A stretch of DNA of 64,000 nt, taken from the NCBI GenBank assembly GCA_037974665.1, contig CM075775.1, forward strand, positions 69,054,945-69,118,944, written 5' to 3'. This document shows positions 1 to 11,188 of this stretch, in pieces (the first letter of the stretch is position 1; every line of letters begins with the position of its first letter). The stretch comes from Ehretia macrophylla (Eukaryota > Streptophyta > Magnoliopsida > Boraginales > Ehretiaceae). The position numbers were made by a program, and so were the translations under genes. The notes under the pieces were generated by a model. It saw nothing but the letters and a program-made list of their open reading frames with translations, was not told the DNA's origin and ran no database searches.

Positions 1-261
1 TCATCAGTTTCAGCCCCCTTTTCTTGTTTTGCTCTATTTTTCAATCCTGGATCGTATGTAGTGAGCTGCTAAAAGGACGACAACATGACTCGCGGGACAT
101 CAGAGGGCCCTACAACGTGTCGATATCACGTCTTGCGAGGTTGCTGCGTTGTTGATGCGGATGGGTTGTCGTTAAGGCCATTGGGCCTTTTGAATGGGCC
201 ATCTCTCTAGGCTGGCACTGTGAACTGTTAACACATATTGGAATTGTGCCCTCAACATGAC

Positions 262-380
262 GGGTTCGATTGTACCAGCACTAATGCACCGGATCCCATC
301 AGAACTCCGAAGTTAAGCGTGCTTGGGCGAGAGTAGTACGAGGATGGGTGACCCCATGGGAAGTCCTCATGCTGCACCCC
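262..380 (+). rRNA. 5S rRNA gene, copy 1
   Basis: Full-length 119-nt copy with G5T, C10T, A11G, T79G, C95A, G108A and T111C relative to the window consensus. The A box is intact. The 5' end of helix I is weakened by G5T, so activity is uncertain. Confidence 0.9.
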
Positions 381-930
381 CTTTTCAATTTTTTTTGCCC
401 TGGTTAGGGTTGCCGAGATACTTTATCCACCAAATCTCTATTACCGAATCCCACGAAACATTGGGCAAGACATTTTCGCTTCACGTAGAGGCCGGGCCCG
501 CAAACCGAGGGCATAGGGTTTATGACCAGGTCTCCTTCGCTCCAGTGCCCATAAGTTTTATTCCGTAAGGAGTTAAGCGGCGCACATCATACCATTGCAA
601 AGCTCTTTGAGAGCTCTACGACGGGGGTAGCCAGCTTGCTCGCTTTGCCCATTTTTGGAACCCAAAATCGAACGTTTTCAACAATTTCAGGCCACTTTTC
701 TTCTTTTGCTCTGTTTTTCCATCCCGGATCGTACGTCGTGAGTTGTTAAAAGGATGACAACCTGACTCACGGGACATCAGAGGACCCTACAACATGTCGA
801 TATCACGTCTTGCGAGGATGCTGCGTTGTTGAAGCGGATGGGTTGTCGTTAAGCCCTTCTGAATGGGCCATCTCTCTAGGCTAGCACCGTGAATCGTTAA
901 CACATATAGGAATTGTGCCCTCAACATGAT

Positions 931-1049
931 AGGTGCAATCATACCAGCACTAATGCACCGGATCCCATCAAAACTCCGAAGTTAAGCGTGCTTGGGCGAG
1001 AGTAGTACTAGGATGGCTGACCCCCTGGGAAGTCCTCGTGTTGCACACC
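931..1049 (+). rRNA. 5S rRNA gene, copy 2
   Basis: Full length, with G1A, G7A, G41A, G87C and C117A. It starts with A instead of G and has T instead of C at -1. G87C lies in the C box. Confidence 0.9.
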
Positions 1050-1606
1050 CTTTTCAATTTTTTTTGCCCTTGTTAGGTTTGCCAAGATACTTTATCCACC
1101 AAATCTCTATTACTGAATCCCACGGAACATTGGGCAAGACAACTTTGCTTCACGTAGAGGCCGGGACCGCAAACCGAGGGCGTAGGGTTTGTGACCAGGC
1201 CTCCGTCGCTCCGGTGCCCATAACTTTTGATCCGTAAGGAGTTACACGGCGCACAGCATACCGTTGCAAAGCTCTCTAGAAGCTCTATGACGGGGGCAGC
1301 CAGATTGCTCGCTGTGCCCACTTTTGGAGCCCAAATCGAACATTTTACTCAGTTTAAGCCCACTTTTCTTCTTTTCCTCTATTTTTCCGTCCCGGATCGT
1401 ATGTCGTGAGTTGTTAAAAGGACGACAACATGACTCGCGGGACATCAGAGGGCCCTAAAACGTGTCGATATCACGTCTTGCAAAGATGCTGCGTTGTTGA
1501 ACCGGATGGGTTGTCGTTAAGGCCATTGAGCCTTTTGAATGGGACATCTCTCTAGGCTGGCACTGTGAACCGTTAACACATGTAGGAATTGTACCCTCAA
1601 CATGAC

Positions 1607-1725
1607 GGGTGCGATCATACCAGCACTAATGCACTCGATCCCATCAGAACTCCGAAGTTAAGCGTGCTTGGGCGAGAGTAGTATGAGGATGGGTGACCCC
1701 CTGGGAAGTCCTTGTGTTGCACCCC
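1607..1725 (+). rRNA. 5S rRNA gene, copy 3
   Basis: Full length, with C29T, G30C, C78T, T79G and C107T. The A and C boxes match consensus. It is the last gene before element A. Confidence 0.92.
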
Positions 1726-2126
1726 CTTCCTAATTTTTTTTGCCCTAGTTAGGGTTGCCAAGATACTTTATCCACCAAATCTCTATTACTGAATCCCACA
1801 GAATATTGTGCAAGACAACTTCGCTTCACGTAGAGGCCGGGCCCACAAACCGAGGGCGTAGGGTTTGTGACCAGGTCTCCGTCGCTCCGGTGCCCATAAC
1901 TTTTGATCCGTAAGGAGTTATGCGGCGAACAGCATACCGTTGCAAAGCTCTATGAGAGCTCTACGAAGGCGGCAGCAAGCTTTCTCGCTGTACCCATTTT
2001 TGGAGCCCAAAATCGAACGTTTTCAACAGTTTCATTCCTCTTTTCTTCTTTTGCTCTGTTTTTCTGTCCCGGATCGTACATCGTGAGCAGTTAAAAGAAC
2101 GACAACCTGACTCGCGGGACATCAGA

Positions 2127-5100
2127 TGTCACGCCCTAACCCGGCCTATGATGGTTAGACTAGGGTGTGATCTAAACATTCAGGTAATATCACATACTTA
2201 ACTGTTTATAAAGATTTAACACTTAATGTTTTGGCCTAAACTCCAAAATTTTTCGGCAAACCGGCAGCATAACTACTGTAATTGGGCTCTTTGGTTTGAC
2301 CTAATTCTCTAAACGCCTCAATTATTCCAATCATTAATCCAATTCCATTAAGGACTCCTATTTGTCACCAACCGATTTGCCTACTAGTTTATCTTGAAAG
2401 TCTCGTTTGGTTAATAAGCCTAACATGATAACTATGTCCCGTTTATTTGTCAATTTCCTATCATGCAAGTACCTATTATCCTTTAGTTTGCAAATGAGCA
2501 CCTAAGTGAAATTAGATAGAATTAACTTAGTTGATTGCTCATCTAGTGGTTTGAATGCCTACGATAACTACTAATGAAGAAAACGAAAGCAAACAACCAA
2601 ATAAAAGTTCGTCCGGTAATAGATAGTACAATCCCAGAATTAGACCCAAATTACAACGGGGTCATTTACATCAATAAAATGAATAGTTACAATCAAACAC
2701 AACATCCATATAGCAACCACTTTCAGGCAAGGCACAAAAGCACGTAGGGACAGACAATCGCTCCAAGGAATCATAGATAGACACGTTGTCCTCGGGTACC
2801 TGTACCTGTTCTTCTTCACCTGTGATAAAAAGACGGTGAGTCCTTATGAACTCAGCGAGGGGGAACGAGAAATACGTTTTGAAACTCATTTTTCGGTTCA
2901 ATTTATGAAAATCCCTTTTTCAAACATGAATATAACAGTAAAATCAAGTAAAGGAACAGAAATAGCAGTATTTCCTTCCCGAGGTTCTCTAGGAACCAAG
3001 CGAGAGTACTTATACACACAGTAAAAGGATACGGTGAGCGGTTGCTCTCAATTTCAATTTCGATACAATTGTTGCGCCTGACTTCAATAATCCCCTCATC
3101 GCTCCCAATTAGGTGTACTCCGGATGTACCCCGAAACCTACGACCCAACTCTCCAAGGGTGGAATGCCAAGCGAGAGAGGGAATTGGACCATGGTAGTCA
3201 CGGGAGCACCGGCAAGCCCTATGCCGCCCGACGTTCGTGAAACGCTACCATGCCACAATGAAAGGTTGCAACCTCGTATGCAATGCACATTTATGTCATT
3301 TAACATTTCACATTAGGTGGTCAACAAAGTAGGTTGCCTCCGAGCAAGTATATGATCACATTTTGACATATTGGCATATAAGGCATTGTAAGAACATATA
3401 ATCATTTCATATATCCATTTGAAAGCAATTAAACTTTAACGGGAAGCCAAGTAATCATGTTCAAATAAACCATTGAATATCTTTTAACAATTCACATTAA
3501 GAGGACAACAAAGTAGGTTGCCTCCGAGCAATTTCAAGATCACATATTGCCAAGTAAATGAAAGAGGCATGCTTGACATGAAATTTCACTTGTAGAACAC
3601 ATAGAGTCATATGAACATTAAACGGGCAGCCATGTAACACATGCAAGTCAAGCCATATAACTCATTTCGAAGTCCACGTAATCAAGTGATACGATTATTC
3701 AATATGCAATGATGAATCATGGGTTCGGGTGCAAGAAAAGCTTATTTGTCAACATGCAATGGTCAAAATCACATTTGAAGTTATAAGACATTTACGGGCA
3801 GCCCACTAAGCATATAATTCCCACACAATGTCCAATTGATCAATACTTAGCAAAACTACCTAGTCATTAGGGTTTCCATGTCATGTATATTCGTGCAATT
3901 TGAGCCTCAACCCAACTCAAAGTCAATCTCAAACCATGCATCATTTAATTCAACATCCTCAAACATTCAAAACAGTCCACACAACATCCCGTAGCTATAA
4001 TCCCAAGCATTTAATTCAACAAGAGGAGTCACAACAATTTTCTAAGCACAACATTAAGTGAAACCCTTACTGCAATAGGCTGTCTTCTCACAATCAATCG
4101 GATAAGCAAACAATCTCCAAATTCAGTGAATAAGATGTCAAATTAAAGCTTAAGAAGTTAACTAAAATCAGAAATAAACCTTGCATCAATTTGAGTTCGG
4201 GATCATTAAATATAGCCGAAACAGTGGAATATCACAAAACTGTCCAGATTTGCACACTTTTCAGAAATTGACGTTTTTGAGGTCCTTAGGGTCAGTTTTA
4301 GCCTTGGTCCATTTCTGACAAAATTGTCCAGAACTAAAAAATATAGCAGCATACCAAATATCATGCATTTTGGACAATATTTACTTAGTCAAATATGGTT
4401 CGTTCCACAAGGTCAGTGCATCTGCCAAAACCTGCTTCATTTTTCCAGATTTCCAGATTTGGTTACATTTTAAAGATTTGCCATTTTGAGGACCTTAGAC
4501 TCAAAATTAGCTTCGGCCTATTTCTGGGAAAAATGTTCAAAACTGTCCAAACTAGTCATCTGCCAATTTTCATGCATTTTCAACATCATTTTCCTAGCTA
4601 AACTTACCTCGAACAGACTGGTCAGAGAGCTGTCAACAATTTCGACTTCACCTGGCATCATTTTCAAGCCAAGATCTTGCCATGCATGGTTGTTTAAGCT
4701 TATGAACGACCATATAGCTCAATTACAGAAGCAAATACACACATTTATTAGCATGCATGTGGATTTTTGAAGAGTTTTCAAAAGGTTTTAGCCCTCACCT
4801 TTGCAATCAACCCAAAAAATGCTCAAAAGCCTTGTTGAAGCTCAAATCTCTTCTTCTTCTTGCTTTGCCGAGATTCCAACTAGCTTTTCTCTATTTTTCC
4901 TAGCTTAGTGATCAATATCATAGCACATGCATAAGGTTAGAACAAGAAGAAAAGAAATGGAAGCTTAAAAACTCACCAAGGCTGAAAATGGTGACTCAAA
5001 ATGCTTGCATGTGTGTTTCTTGCATCCTAGCTTGCTTGGGTGAGTTTCTTTGCTTGTGGTTTGTTTTGATGCACCATAGGATGATGAAGATGAGCTAAGA

Positions 5101-5447
5101 GGTGGAGAGAACTCAGCCAAAACCGAAATGGAGAGAGAGAGTGAGAGGGAGAGAGAGAAAATGTGAGGAAAGTGAGAGAAATGAGAGAAAAATGAGGCTT
5201 TTGCAAAAGTTGATGCATATGTTGGCCTTGGGCATGCAAAAATTCAGATTTGTGTCATCTTTTGAATTGTTTTAACATGTGTGTAAGAGAATGTTGGGTA
5301 TTTAGGGATTTTAGGTAGAATAGAATATAGGATATGTTTAGAGGTTTGTGAGATTTTGTCTTGTAGTGAGTTTAAAATATAATATTTAGGTGTTAGTGGA
5401 TTCTGTAGAGATTTGAATTAGGATTATAATAATAGTTAGTGGTGTTT
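2127..5447 (-). mobile_element. Element A: truncated LTR, same family as the 46-57 kb element
   Basis: About 3.3 kb of LTR in reverse orientation. Its left edge, TGTCACGCCCTAACCCGGCC, is the reverse complement of the LTR 3' end (GGGGCGTGACA). The order of internal landmarks mirrors the LTR at 46033-50178: the GC-rich block near 3113-3260, GGGCAGCC-type subrepeats at 3438-3800, AGGTCC/CTTAG repeats at 4270-4500 and the GA-rich run at 5130-5196. The first roughly 0.55-0.6 kb of the LTR is missing. The right side joins 5S spacer at GTAGAGG (5448-5454), a short stretch that is itself normal spacer sequence. It is clearly older than the complete element and carries only one copy of the 72-bp motif duplicated there. 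It has no coding capacity. Confidence 0.85.
5130..5196. repeat. GA-rich microsatellite-like run in element A
   Basis: A purine-rich stretch of GAGA and TGAGAGAA blocks. It is the reverse complement of the CT-rich runs at 46991-47058 and 54022-54089 in the complete element and lies at the same place in the LTR. Confidence 0.85.
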
Positions 5448-5898
5448 GTAGAGGACGGGCCGGCAAACCGAGGGCGTAGGGTTTGTGACCAGGTCTCCGT
5501 CGCTCCGGTGCCCATAACTTTTGATCCGTAAGGAGTTACGCGGCGCACAACATACCGTTGCAAAGCTCTCTGAGAGATCTACGAAGGGGCAGCTAGCTTG
5601 CTCGCTGTGCCCTTTTTGAAGCCCAAAATTGAACGTTTTCATCAATTTCAGGCCACTTTTCTTCTTTTGTTCTTTTTTCAGTCCCGGATGGTACGTTGTG
5701 AGCTGTTAAAAGGATGACAACCTGACTCGCAGGACATCAGAGGGCCATACAACGTGTCGATATCACATCTTGCGAGGATGCTGCGTTGGTGAAGCGGATG
5801 GGTTGTCGTTAAGCCCATTGGGCCTTTTGAATGGGCCATATCTCTAGGCTGGCACTGTGAACCGTTAACACATATAGGAATTATGACCTCAACATGAT

Positions 5899-6017
5899 GG
5901 TTGCGATCAGAGCAGCACTAATGCACCGGATCCCATCAGAACTCTGAAGTTAAGCATGCTTGGCCGGGAGTATTACTAGGATGGGTGACCCCCTGGGAAG
6001 TCCTCGTGTTGCACCCC
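5899..6017 (+). rRNA. 5S rRNA gene, copy 4 (CAGAGC variant)
   Basis: Full length, with G3T, T12G, C14G, C47T, G58A, G66C, A69G and G75T. It is the only gene between elements A and B. The T12G/C14G pair marks a subfamily also seen at 13099, 17851, 19203, 21906 and 25963. Element B starts 47 bp past its 3' end. Confidence 0.9.
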
Positions 6018-6059
6018 CTTTTCAATTTTTTTTGCCCTGGTTAGGGTTGCCAAGATACT

Positions 6060-6064
6060 TTATC
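6060..6064. repeat. Target-site duplication of element B (left)
   Basis: TTATC directly before TGTCACG; identical to 8509-8513. In other units the site reads ACTTTATCCACC. Confidence 0.9.
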
Positions 6065-8508
6065 TGTCACGCCCCAACACGACCCCTCCTATGATCAGTC
6101 AGGACGCAACGGAATTTCGGCAGTATAACGACAGTAAATAGGACACCGAGGTTCCAAACCAACCTCATTAAACATCATACATCCAGCAACTCCTTAATTC
6201 AAACAACAACATACAACACAATCATATTATACAATAAACCATCCTCGTTATACGCCTCCGTTCCAACATAACATACAATACCTCAACCTTATCATACATT
6301 TCAAAAATAAGTTGAGACATATTTACAACTTAACCACAGACAAAAGAAAGCCACTAAGTTAACACCATTTGGATCATCATCTTCCAACATCTATTACAAT
6401 AAGAACCACAAAGCATATAAAAGTCTATTAAGCTAATATACATGACATTAAACAACATATAATCATGGATAAGACTCGGGAACATATGACTCGTCCACGT
6501 AAAGCACATTTTCCACATTCTCCTCTTCAGGAGGCACATACCCGTAATCTTGTGAAAGTACACCTGAAACATGCATTAATAGAGAGGGAGCTTATATACA
6601 TAAGCCCAGTGAGGATCCGATAGATCTCGACAGTATTCACTACGCTCCTTGGATTTAGTCCTTTGAGCAAGTAAACACACAACAACAATAATAACATAAA
6701 TAAAGCTATCATCACATAACTATATGACCATTCAATAAGGATACTCTATTTGGTGTAGCTCCAAACGCCATCACGATCTCAACCGTTCTTCTTATAACTC
6801 CCCATTACTCACGCACCCGAGGTACCTCACTATCCCCTTCCCTCCATGACATCTCCGTCATGCGAGCTGGGGGTAGCCTATGGCAGTCATGCCGGTTTCA
6901 ACCCGACAGCCCGACGCTGCCCGAGAGGTGGCACACACATACCAAGGCTCCATATTCATCAATCATCATGCAAGCATAAATCGATCAATCAATTGGGAGA
7001 TCAGCAACAAGAGTGCCCGATTCGCGCATTCAATAATAATCAATCAATAATATCAATATAACATCAATATAACATCAATATTAAATTAAACATCAAACAA
7101 CGTAGTTAGATGACAAAGTAGGCCATCTAACCGGACATGCATAATATTCATAATTAAACTCTAAATTACTCAACAACAACTCACCATTCATCACTCGAAC
7201 ACTACCCAACCATCTAAGGCATCGTTCAAGAAATTAAAGAATGACAACCTAACTTCTAAAATTCATAACTTACAATCTACTAATCCAAACATTGCCAAAT
7301 CAGTTCCTATTACTCACCCATTCAACCTACTACATTAGCCCTCTCGGAAATCCACCATAACACCTCCAAAACATGCCCGATAACCCTAAAACCTTATGAC
7401 GTCATGGCTGGATTTTCCGGATTTCCACACAAACAATGTAATCGAAAATTCGGCATTACAACAGCGCTAACACGTAATTATCAAGTATTTAGAAATCGAC
7501 GGCAATCGATTCCGAGCAACGCAACTCAATTAAATCAACTTTGAACATTTTAATCAAAATTAAATACCCGGAAAATAAAAATTATGCTATATCCGACAGA
7601 AACTCGTAGTATTAGTATATAATGATCCCTAGCATGCAAGGAGCAATAATCTAACATCAGATTTCAATTCTAACGGTTCAATCTTCATTTATACGCAAAA
7701 ACACAAAAATGACATTTTGAGATCTAGAATTTTTCTCTCACCTTTGATGTGTTTTGATGCAAGAAATGTGTAGAATGGATGCCAAACAATCAATTTCAAG
7801 CTTTGAATCACTCAATTCGGCTTTGAAACGCAAAATCTGTGAGAAAAATGCTTTGAAAATGCCTTATCTTTCTCCTCCAAGGAGCCACGGTTTTGTGTGT
7901 GTTTGTGGAGTGTGTTTTGTGTTGTGTGAGTGTGTGTTGATGACATTATATAATAAAAAGCTTGGTCAATTAAAAAAAATGCAAAGTCAAAGTTAGTTTT
8001 AATAGGTATTTTTGTGTTTTTAATGACTTTAATTGCATTTTAGTGCTCACCAAGTTAAAAATAATTATGCCACCCCCAAGATATCTCAAGTGGATTATTT
8101 TTAGGTGACAAGAAGTTTTACATTCAAAGAATTCCACCCGAGTCGGCTTAAAACTCGATTTTCGCAAAAGTCGGTGTAAAAACCCTAATAAATTCTTAAG
8201 CCGATTTTAAAACCGTTTTCATCAAACACAGGTCTATTAAAGTCCGTGGACTAGGTCTAGAAGGGTTAAAAAGACCAGTTTCAAAATTATAGCGGACGTG
8301 TTTCGAAAACACTATTCACTGAAAATCGACGATAAAATTTCTGACTCCGTTTTTGATGAAAATTTCATGAATGCACATTTAGCACGTATTAGAAGTATTG
8401 ACATCAAAATTATAACTTTCTAGGTCCTATAGCACATAAACAGGTCATATGCACGCAAAACGAGACAAAGCACGTAAAACGAGATAAGCAGAAAAGTGGG
8501 GTTTCACA
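6065..8508 (-). mobile_element. Element B: solo LTR, 2,444 bp
   Basis: Begins TGTCACGCCCC and ends GGTTTCACA, so it has TG...CA ends, and is flanked by 5-bp direct repeats TTATC at 6060-6064 and 8509-8513. With no internal region, it fits a solo LTR left by recombination between two LTRs. The end TGTCACGCC, read as GGCGTGACA on the other strand, matches the LTR 3' ends of element A and the 46-57 kb element, giving - orientation. Removing it and one duplication restores a 677-bp 5S unit exactly. Its 5' LTR end has ACGTGC/GCGTGC repeats (8451-8487), and a GC-rich block at 6881-6940 resembles one in the other family. No coding potential was seen. Confidence 0.87.
8451..8487. repeat. Tandem GCACGYAAAACGAGA pair in element B
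   Basis: Two 18-19-bp copies near the 5' end of the LTR on its own strand. Read in LTR sense they contain GCGTGC and ACGTGC. They resemble the CGTG-rich array at the start of the larger LTRs. Confidence 0.75.
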
Positions 8509-8513
8509 TTATC
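8509..8513. repeat. Target-site duplication of element B (right)
   Basis: TTATC directly after the terminal CACA of element B; pairs with 6060-6064. Confidence 0.9.
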
Positions 8514-9024
8514 TACCAAATCTCTATTATCGAATCCCACGAAACATTGGGCAAGACAACTTCGCTTCACGTAGAGGCCGGGCCAGCAAACCGAGGGTGT
8601 AGGGTTTGTGACCAGGTCTCCGTCGCTCTGGTGCCCATAACTTTTGATCTGCAAGGAGTTACGCGGCACATGGCATACCGTTGCAAAGCTCTCTGAGAGC
8701 TCTACGAAGGTGGCAGCCATCTTGCTCGCTGTTCCCATTTTTGGAGCCCAAAATCGAACGTTTTCATCAGTTTCAGTCTACTTTTCTTCTTTTGCTCTGT
8801 TTTTCCATCTCGGATCGTACGTCGTGAGCTGTTAAAAGGACGACAACCTGACTCGCGGGACATCAGAGGGCTCTACAACGTGTCGATATCACGTCTTTCG
8901 AGGATTATGCGTTGTTGAAGCGGATGGGTTGTCGTTAAGCACATTGGGCCTTTTGAATGGGCCATCTCTCTAGGCTGGCACTGTGAACCATTAACACATA
9001 TTGGAATTGTGCCCTCAACATGAC

Positions 9025-9143
9025 GGATGCGATCATACCAGTACTAATGCAACGGATCCCATCAGAACTCTGAAGTTAAGCGTGCTTGGGCGAGAGTAGT
9101 ACTAGGATGGGTGACCCCCTGGGAAGTCCTCGTGTTGCACCCC
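9025..9143 (+). rRNA. 5S rRNA gene, copy 5
   Basis: Full length, with only G3A, C18T, C28A and C47T. All internal promoter boxes are intact. The G3A/C28A pair is shared with the genes at 13774 and 18527, seven units apart each time. Confidence 0.93.
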
Positions 9144-9166
9144 GTTTTCAATTTTTTTTGCCCTGG

Positions 9167-9284
9167 TTAGGGTTGCCAAGATACTTTATCCACCAAATCT
9201 CTATTACCGAATCCCACGGAACATTGGGCAAGACAACTTCGCTTCACGTAGAGGCCGGGCCAGCAAACCGAGGGCGTAGGGTTT
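9167..9284. promoter_or_regulatory. Pair of telo-box-like motifs in the spacer (representative)
   Basis: TTAGGGTT at 9167-9174 and TAGGGTTT at 9277-9284 are reverse complements of AACCCTAA and AAACCCTA, the plant telo-box core. Both recur in nearly every unit, 20-30 bp and about 135 bp past the gene end. Telo boxes bind Myb/TRB-type proteins and often accompany site II motifs. Function here is unproven. Confidence 0.45.
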
Positions 9285-9363
9285 GTGACCAGGTCTCCGT
9301 CGCTCTGGTGCCCATAACTTTTGATCCGTAAGGAATTACACGGAGCACAGCATACCATTGCAA

Positions 9364-9378
9364 AGCTCTCTGAGAGCT
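9364..9378. repeat. 15-bp spacer palindrome (representative)
   Basis: AGCTCTCTGAGAGCT has 7-bp arms around one base and sits about 340 bp past the gene start in most units. It may form a small hairpin or a dimeric protein site; no function is shown by sequence alone. Confidence 0.7.
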
Positions 9379-9610
9379 CTACGACGGGGGCAGCCAGCTT
9401 GCTCGCTGTGCCTTTTTTGGTGTCCAAAATCAATGTTTCAACAATTTCATGCCACTTTTCTTCTTTCACTCTGTTTTTTCGTACCGTATCGTACGTCGTG
9501 AGCTATTAAAAGGACGACGACCTGACTCACGGGACATTAGAGGGCCCTACAACGTGTCGATATCACGTCTTGCGAGGATGCTACGTTGTTGAAGCGGATG
9601 GGTTGCCGTT

Positions 9611-9637
9611 AAGCCCATTGGGCCTTTTGAATGGGCC
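9611..9637. promoter_or_regulatory. GCCCA/TGGGC motif cluster upstream of 5S gene (representative)
   Basis: About 60-90 bp before the gene at 9699 lie GCCCATTGGGCC and ATGGGCC. TGGGCC/GGCCCA motifs, known in plants as site II elements bound by TCP factors, are typical of ribosomal-protein and growth-related promoters. The cluster recurs in most units. A role at Pol III genes is inference. Confidence 0.45.
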
Positions 9638-9698
9638 ATCTCTCTAGGCTGGCACTGTGAATCGTTAACACATATAGGAATTATGCCCTCAACATGAC

Positions 9699-9817
9699 GG
9701 GTTCGATCATACCATCACTAATGCACCGGATCCCATCAGAACTCCGAAGTTAAGCGTGCTTGGGAGAGAGTAGTACTAGGATGGGAGACCTCCTGCAAAG
9801 TCCTCGTGTTGCACCCC
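9699..9817 (+). rRNA. 5S rRNA gene, copy 6 (damaged C box)
   Basis: Full length, with G5T, G17T, C67A, T88A, C93T, G98C and G99A. T88A and C93T fall in the C box, so TFIIIA/TFIIIC-type recognition is probably impaired. Confidence 0.88.
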
Positions 9818-10373
9818 CTTTTCAATTTTTTTTCCCTGGTTAGGGTTGCCAAGGTACTTTATCCACCAAATCTCTATTACCGAATCCCACGGAATATTGG
9901 GCAAGACAACTTCGCTTCACGTAGAGGCCGGGCCCCCAAACCGAGGGCGTAGGGTTTATGACCAGGTCTCAGTAGCTTCGGTGCCATAACTTTTGATCGG
10001 TAGGGAGTTACGCGGCGTACAGCATACCGTTGCAAAGCACTCTGAGAGCTCTACGACAGGGGCAGCATGCTTGCTCGCTGTACCCATTTTTGCAGCCCAA
10101 AATCGAACGTGTTCATCAGGTTCAGTCCACTTTTAATCTTTTGCTCTGTTTTTTCATCCCGGATCGTACGTCGTGAGCTGTTAAAAGGACGACAACCTGA
10201 CTCGCGGGACATCAGAGGGCCCTACAACATGTCGATATCACGTCTTGCGACGATGCTGCGTTATTAAAGCAGATGGGTTGTCTTTAAGCCCATTGGGCCT
10301 TTTGAATGGGCCATCTCTCTAGGCTGGCACTGTGAATTGTTAACACATATAGGAATCGTGGCCTCAACATGAC

Positions 10374-10492
10374 GGGTGCGATCATACCAGCACTAATGCA
10401 CCGGATCCCATCAGAACTCCGAAGATAAGCGTGCTTGGTTGAGAGTAGTACTAGGATGGGTGACCCCCTAGGAAGTCCTCGTGCTGCACCCC
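10374..10492 (+). rRNA. 5S rRNA gene, copy 7
   Basis: Full length, with T52A (A box), G66T, C67T, G97A and T111C. T52A is shared with its seven-unit partner at 15126. Confidence 0.9.
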
Positions 10493-10964
10493 CTTTTCAA
10501 TTTTTTTTGCCCTGGTTAGGGTTGCCAAGATACTTTATCCACCAAATCTCTATTACCGAATCCAACGGAACATTGGGCAAGACAACTTCGCTTCACGTAG
10601 AGGTCGGGCCCGCAAACCGAGGGCGTAGGGTTTGTGACCAGGTCTCCGTCGCTCCGGTGCCCATAACTTTTGATCCGTAAGGAGTTACGTCGCGCACAGC
10701 ATATCGTTGCAAAGCTCTCTGAGAGCTGTACGAAGGGGGCAGCCAGCTTGCTCGCTGTGCCCATTTTTGAAACCCAAAATCGAACGTTTTCATCAGTTTC
10801 AGTCCACTTTTCTTCTATTGCTCTATTTTTCAGTCCCGGATCGTACGTTGTGAGCAGTTAAAAGGACGACAACATGACTCGCGGGACATCAGAGGGCCCT
10901 ACAATGTGTCGATATCACATCTTGCGAGGATGCTGCGTTGTTGAAGCGGATGGGTTGTCGTTAA

Positions 10965-11004
10965 GGCCACTGGTCCTTTTGAATGGCCATTGGGCCTTTT
11001 GAAT
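10965..11004 (+). repeat. 20-bp spacer duplication in the GCCCA cluster
   Basis: Two adjacent 20-bp copies starting GGCCACTGG and GGCCATTGG lie upstream of the gene at 11070. They add extra copies of the GCCCA/TGGGC motif. The same duplication is at 15716-15755. Confidence 0.9.
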
Positions 11005-11069
11005 GGCCATCTCTCTAGGTTGGCACTGTGAAACGTTAACACATATAGGAATTGTGCCCTCAACATGAT

Positions 11070-11188
11070 GGGTGCGATCATACCACCACTAATGCAACGG
11101 ATCCCATCAGAACTCCGAAGTTAAACGTGCTTGGTCGAGAGTAGCACTTGGATGGGTGACCCTCTGGGAAGTCCTCGTGCTGCACCCC
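11070..11188 (+). rRNA. 5S rRNA gene, copy 8
   Basis: Full length, with G17C, C28A, G56A, G66T, T77C, A80T, C94T and T111C. The upstream spacer carries a 20-bp tandem duplication (10965-11004) in the GCCCA-motif cluster, which makes the unit 696 bp. Confidence 0.9.

Larger units (their letters stand above)
1..2126 (+). repeat. 5S rDNA tandem array, segment 1 (three units)
   Basis: This is the left part of a head-to-tail 5S rDNA array. It starts inside a spacer at 1-261, then carries genes at 262, 931 and 1607. Each unit is a 119-nt 5S gene followed by about 557 bp of spacer. The spacer begins with T-runs (Pol III terminator), then a TTAGGGTT motif, a TAGGGTTT motif, a 15-bp palindrome AGCTCTCTGAGAGCT, a cluster of GCCCA/TGGGC motifs about 60-90 bp before the next gene, and a TATA-like motif near -26. 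Gene entries use nucleotide numbers of the window consensus, which starts GGGTGCGATC and ends TTGCACCCC. The segment stops abruptly at 2126, about 520 bp into its last unit, where element A begins. Confidence 0.97.
5448..6064 (+). repeat. 5S rDNA tandem array, segment 2 (one unit between two LTRs)
   Basis: This short stretch of array is trapped between elements A and B. It resumes at GTAGAGG, about 223 bp into a unit, runs through the rest of that spacer, includes one 5S gene (5899-6017), and ends 47 bp past the gene where element B is inserted. The left junction is not a clean target-site duplication. The array sequence from about offset 519 of one unit to offset 223 of the next is absent. 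Confidence 0.95.

Noticed and set aside
323..568. Recurring open frames of 60-120 codons on both strands, one set per 676-bp unit (for example 81 codons starting in the 5S gene)
   Set aside because: They overlap 5S genes and Pol III terminators, occur on both strands at the same place in every unit, and are broken by indels in some units. They reflect the repeated DNA, not selection for protein.
3031..3316. Small gene in element A (about 65-81 codons on the - strand)
   Set aside because: It lies wholly in truncated LTR sequence equivalent to the non-coding GC-rich block of the complete element.
6065..8508. DNA transposon or MITE identity for element B
   Set aside because: The inverted match at the ends is only a few bases (TGT...ACA), while the TG...CA ends, 5-bp duplication, length and GGCGTGACA end fit a solo LTR.
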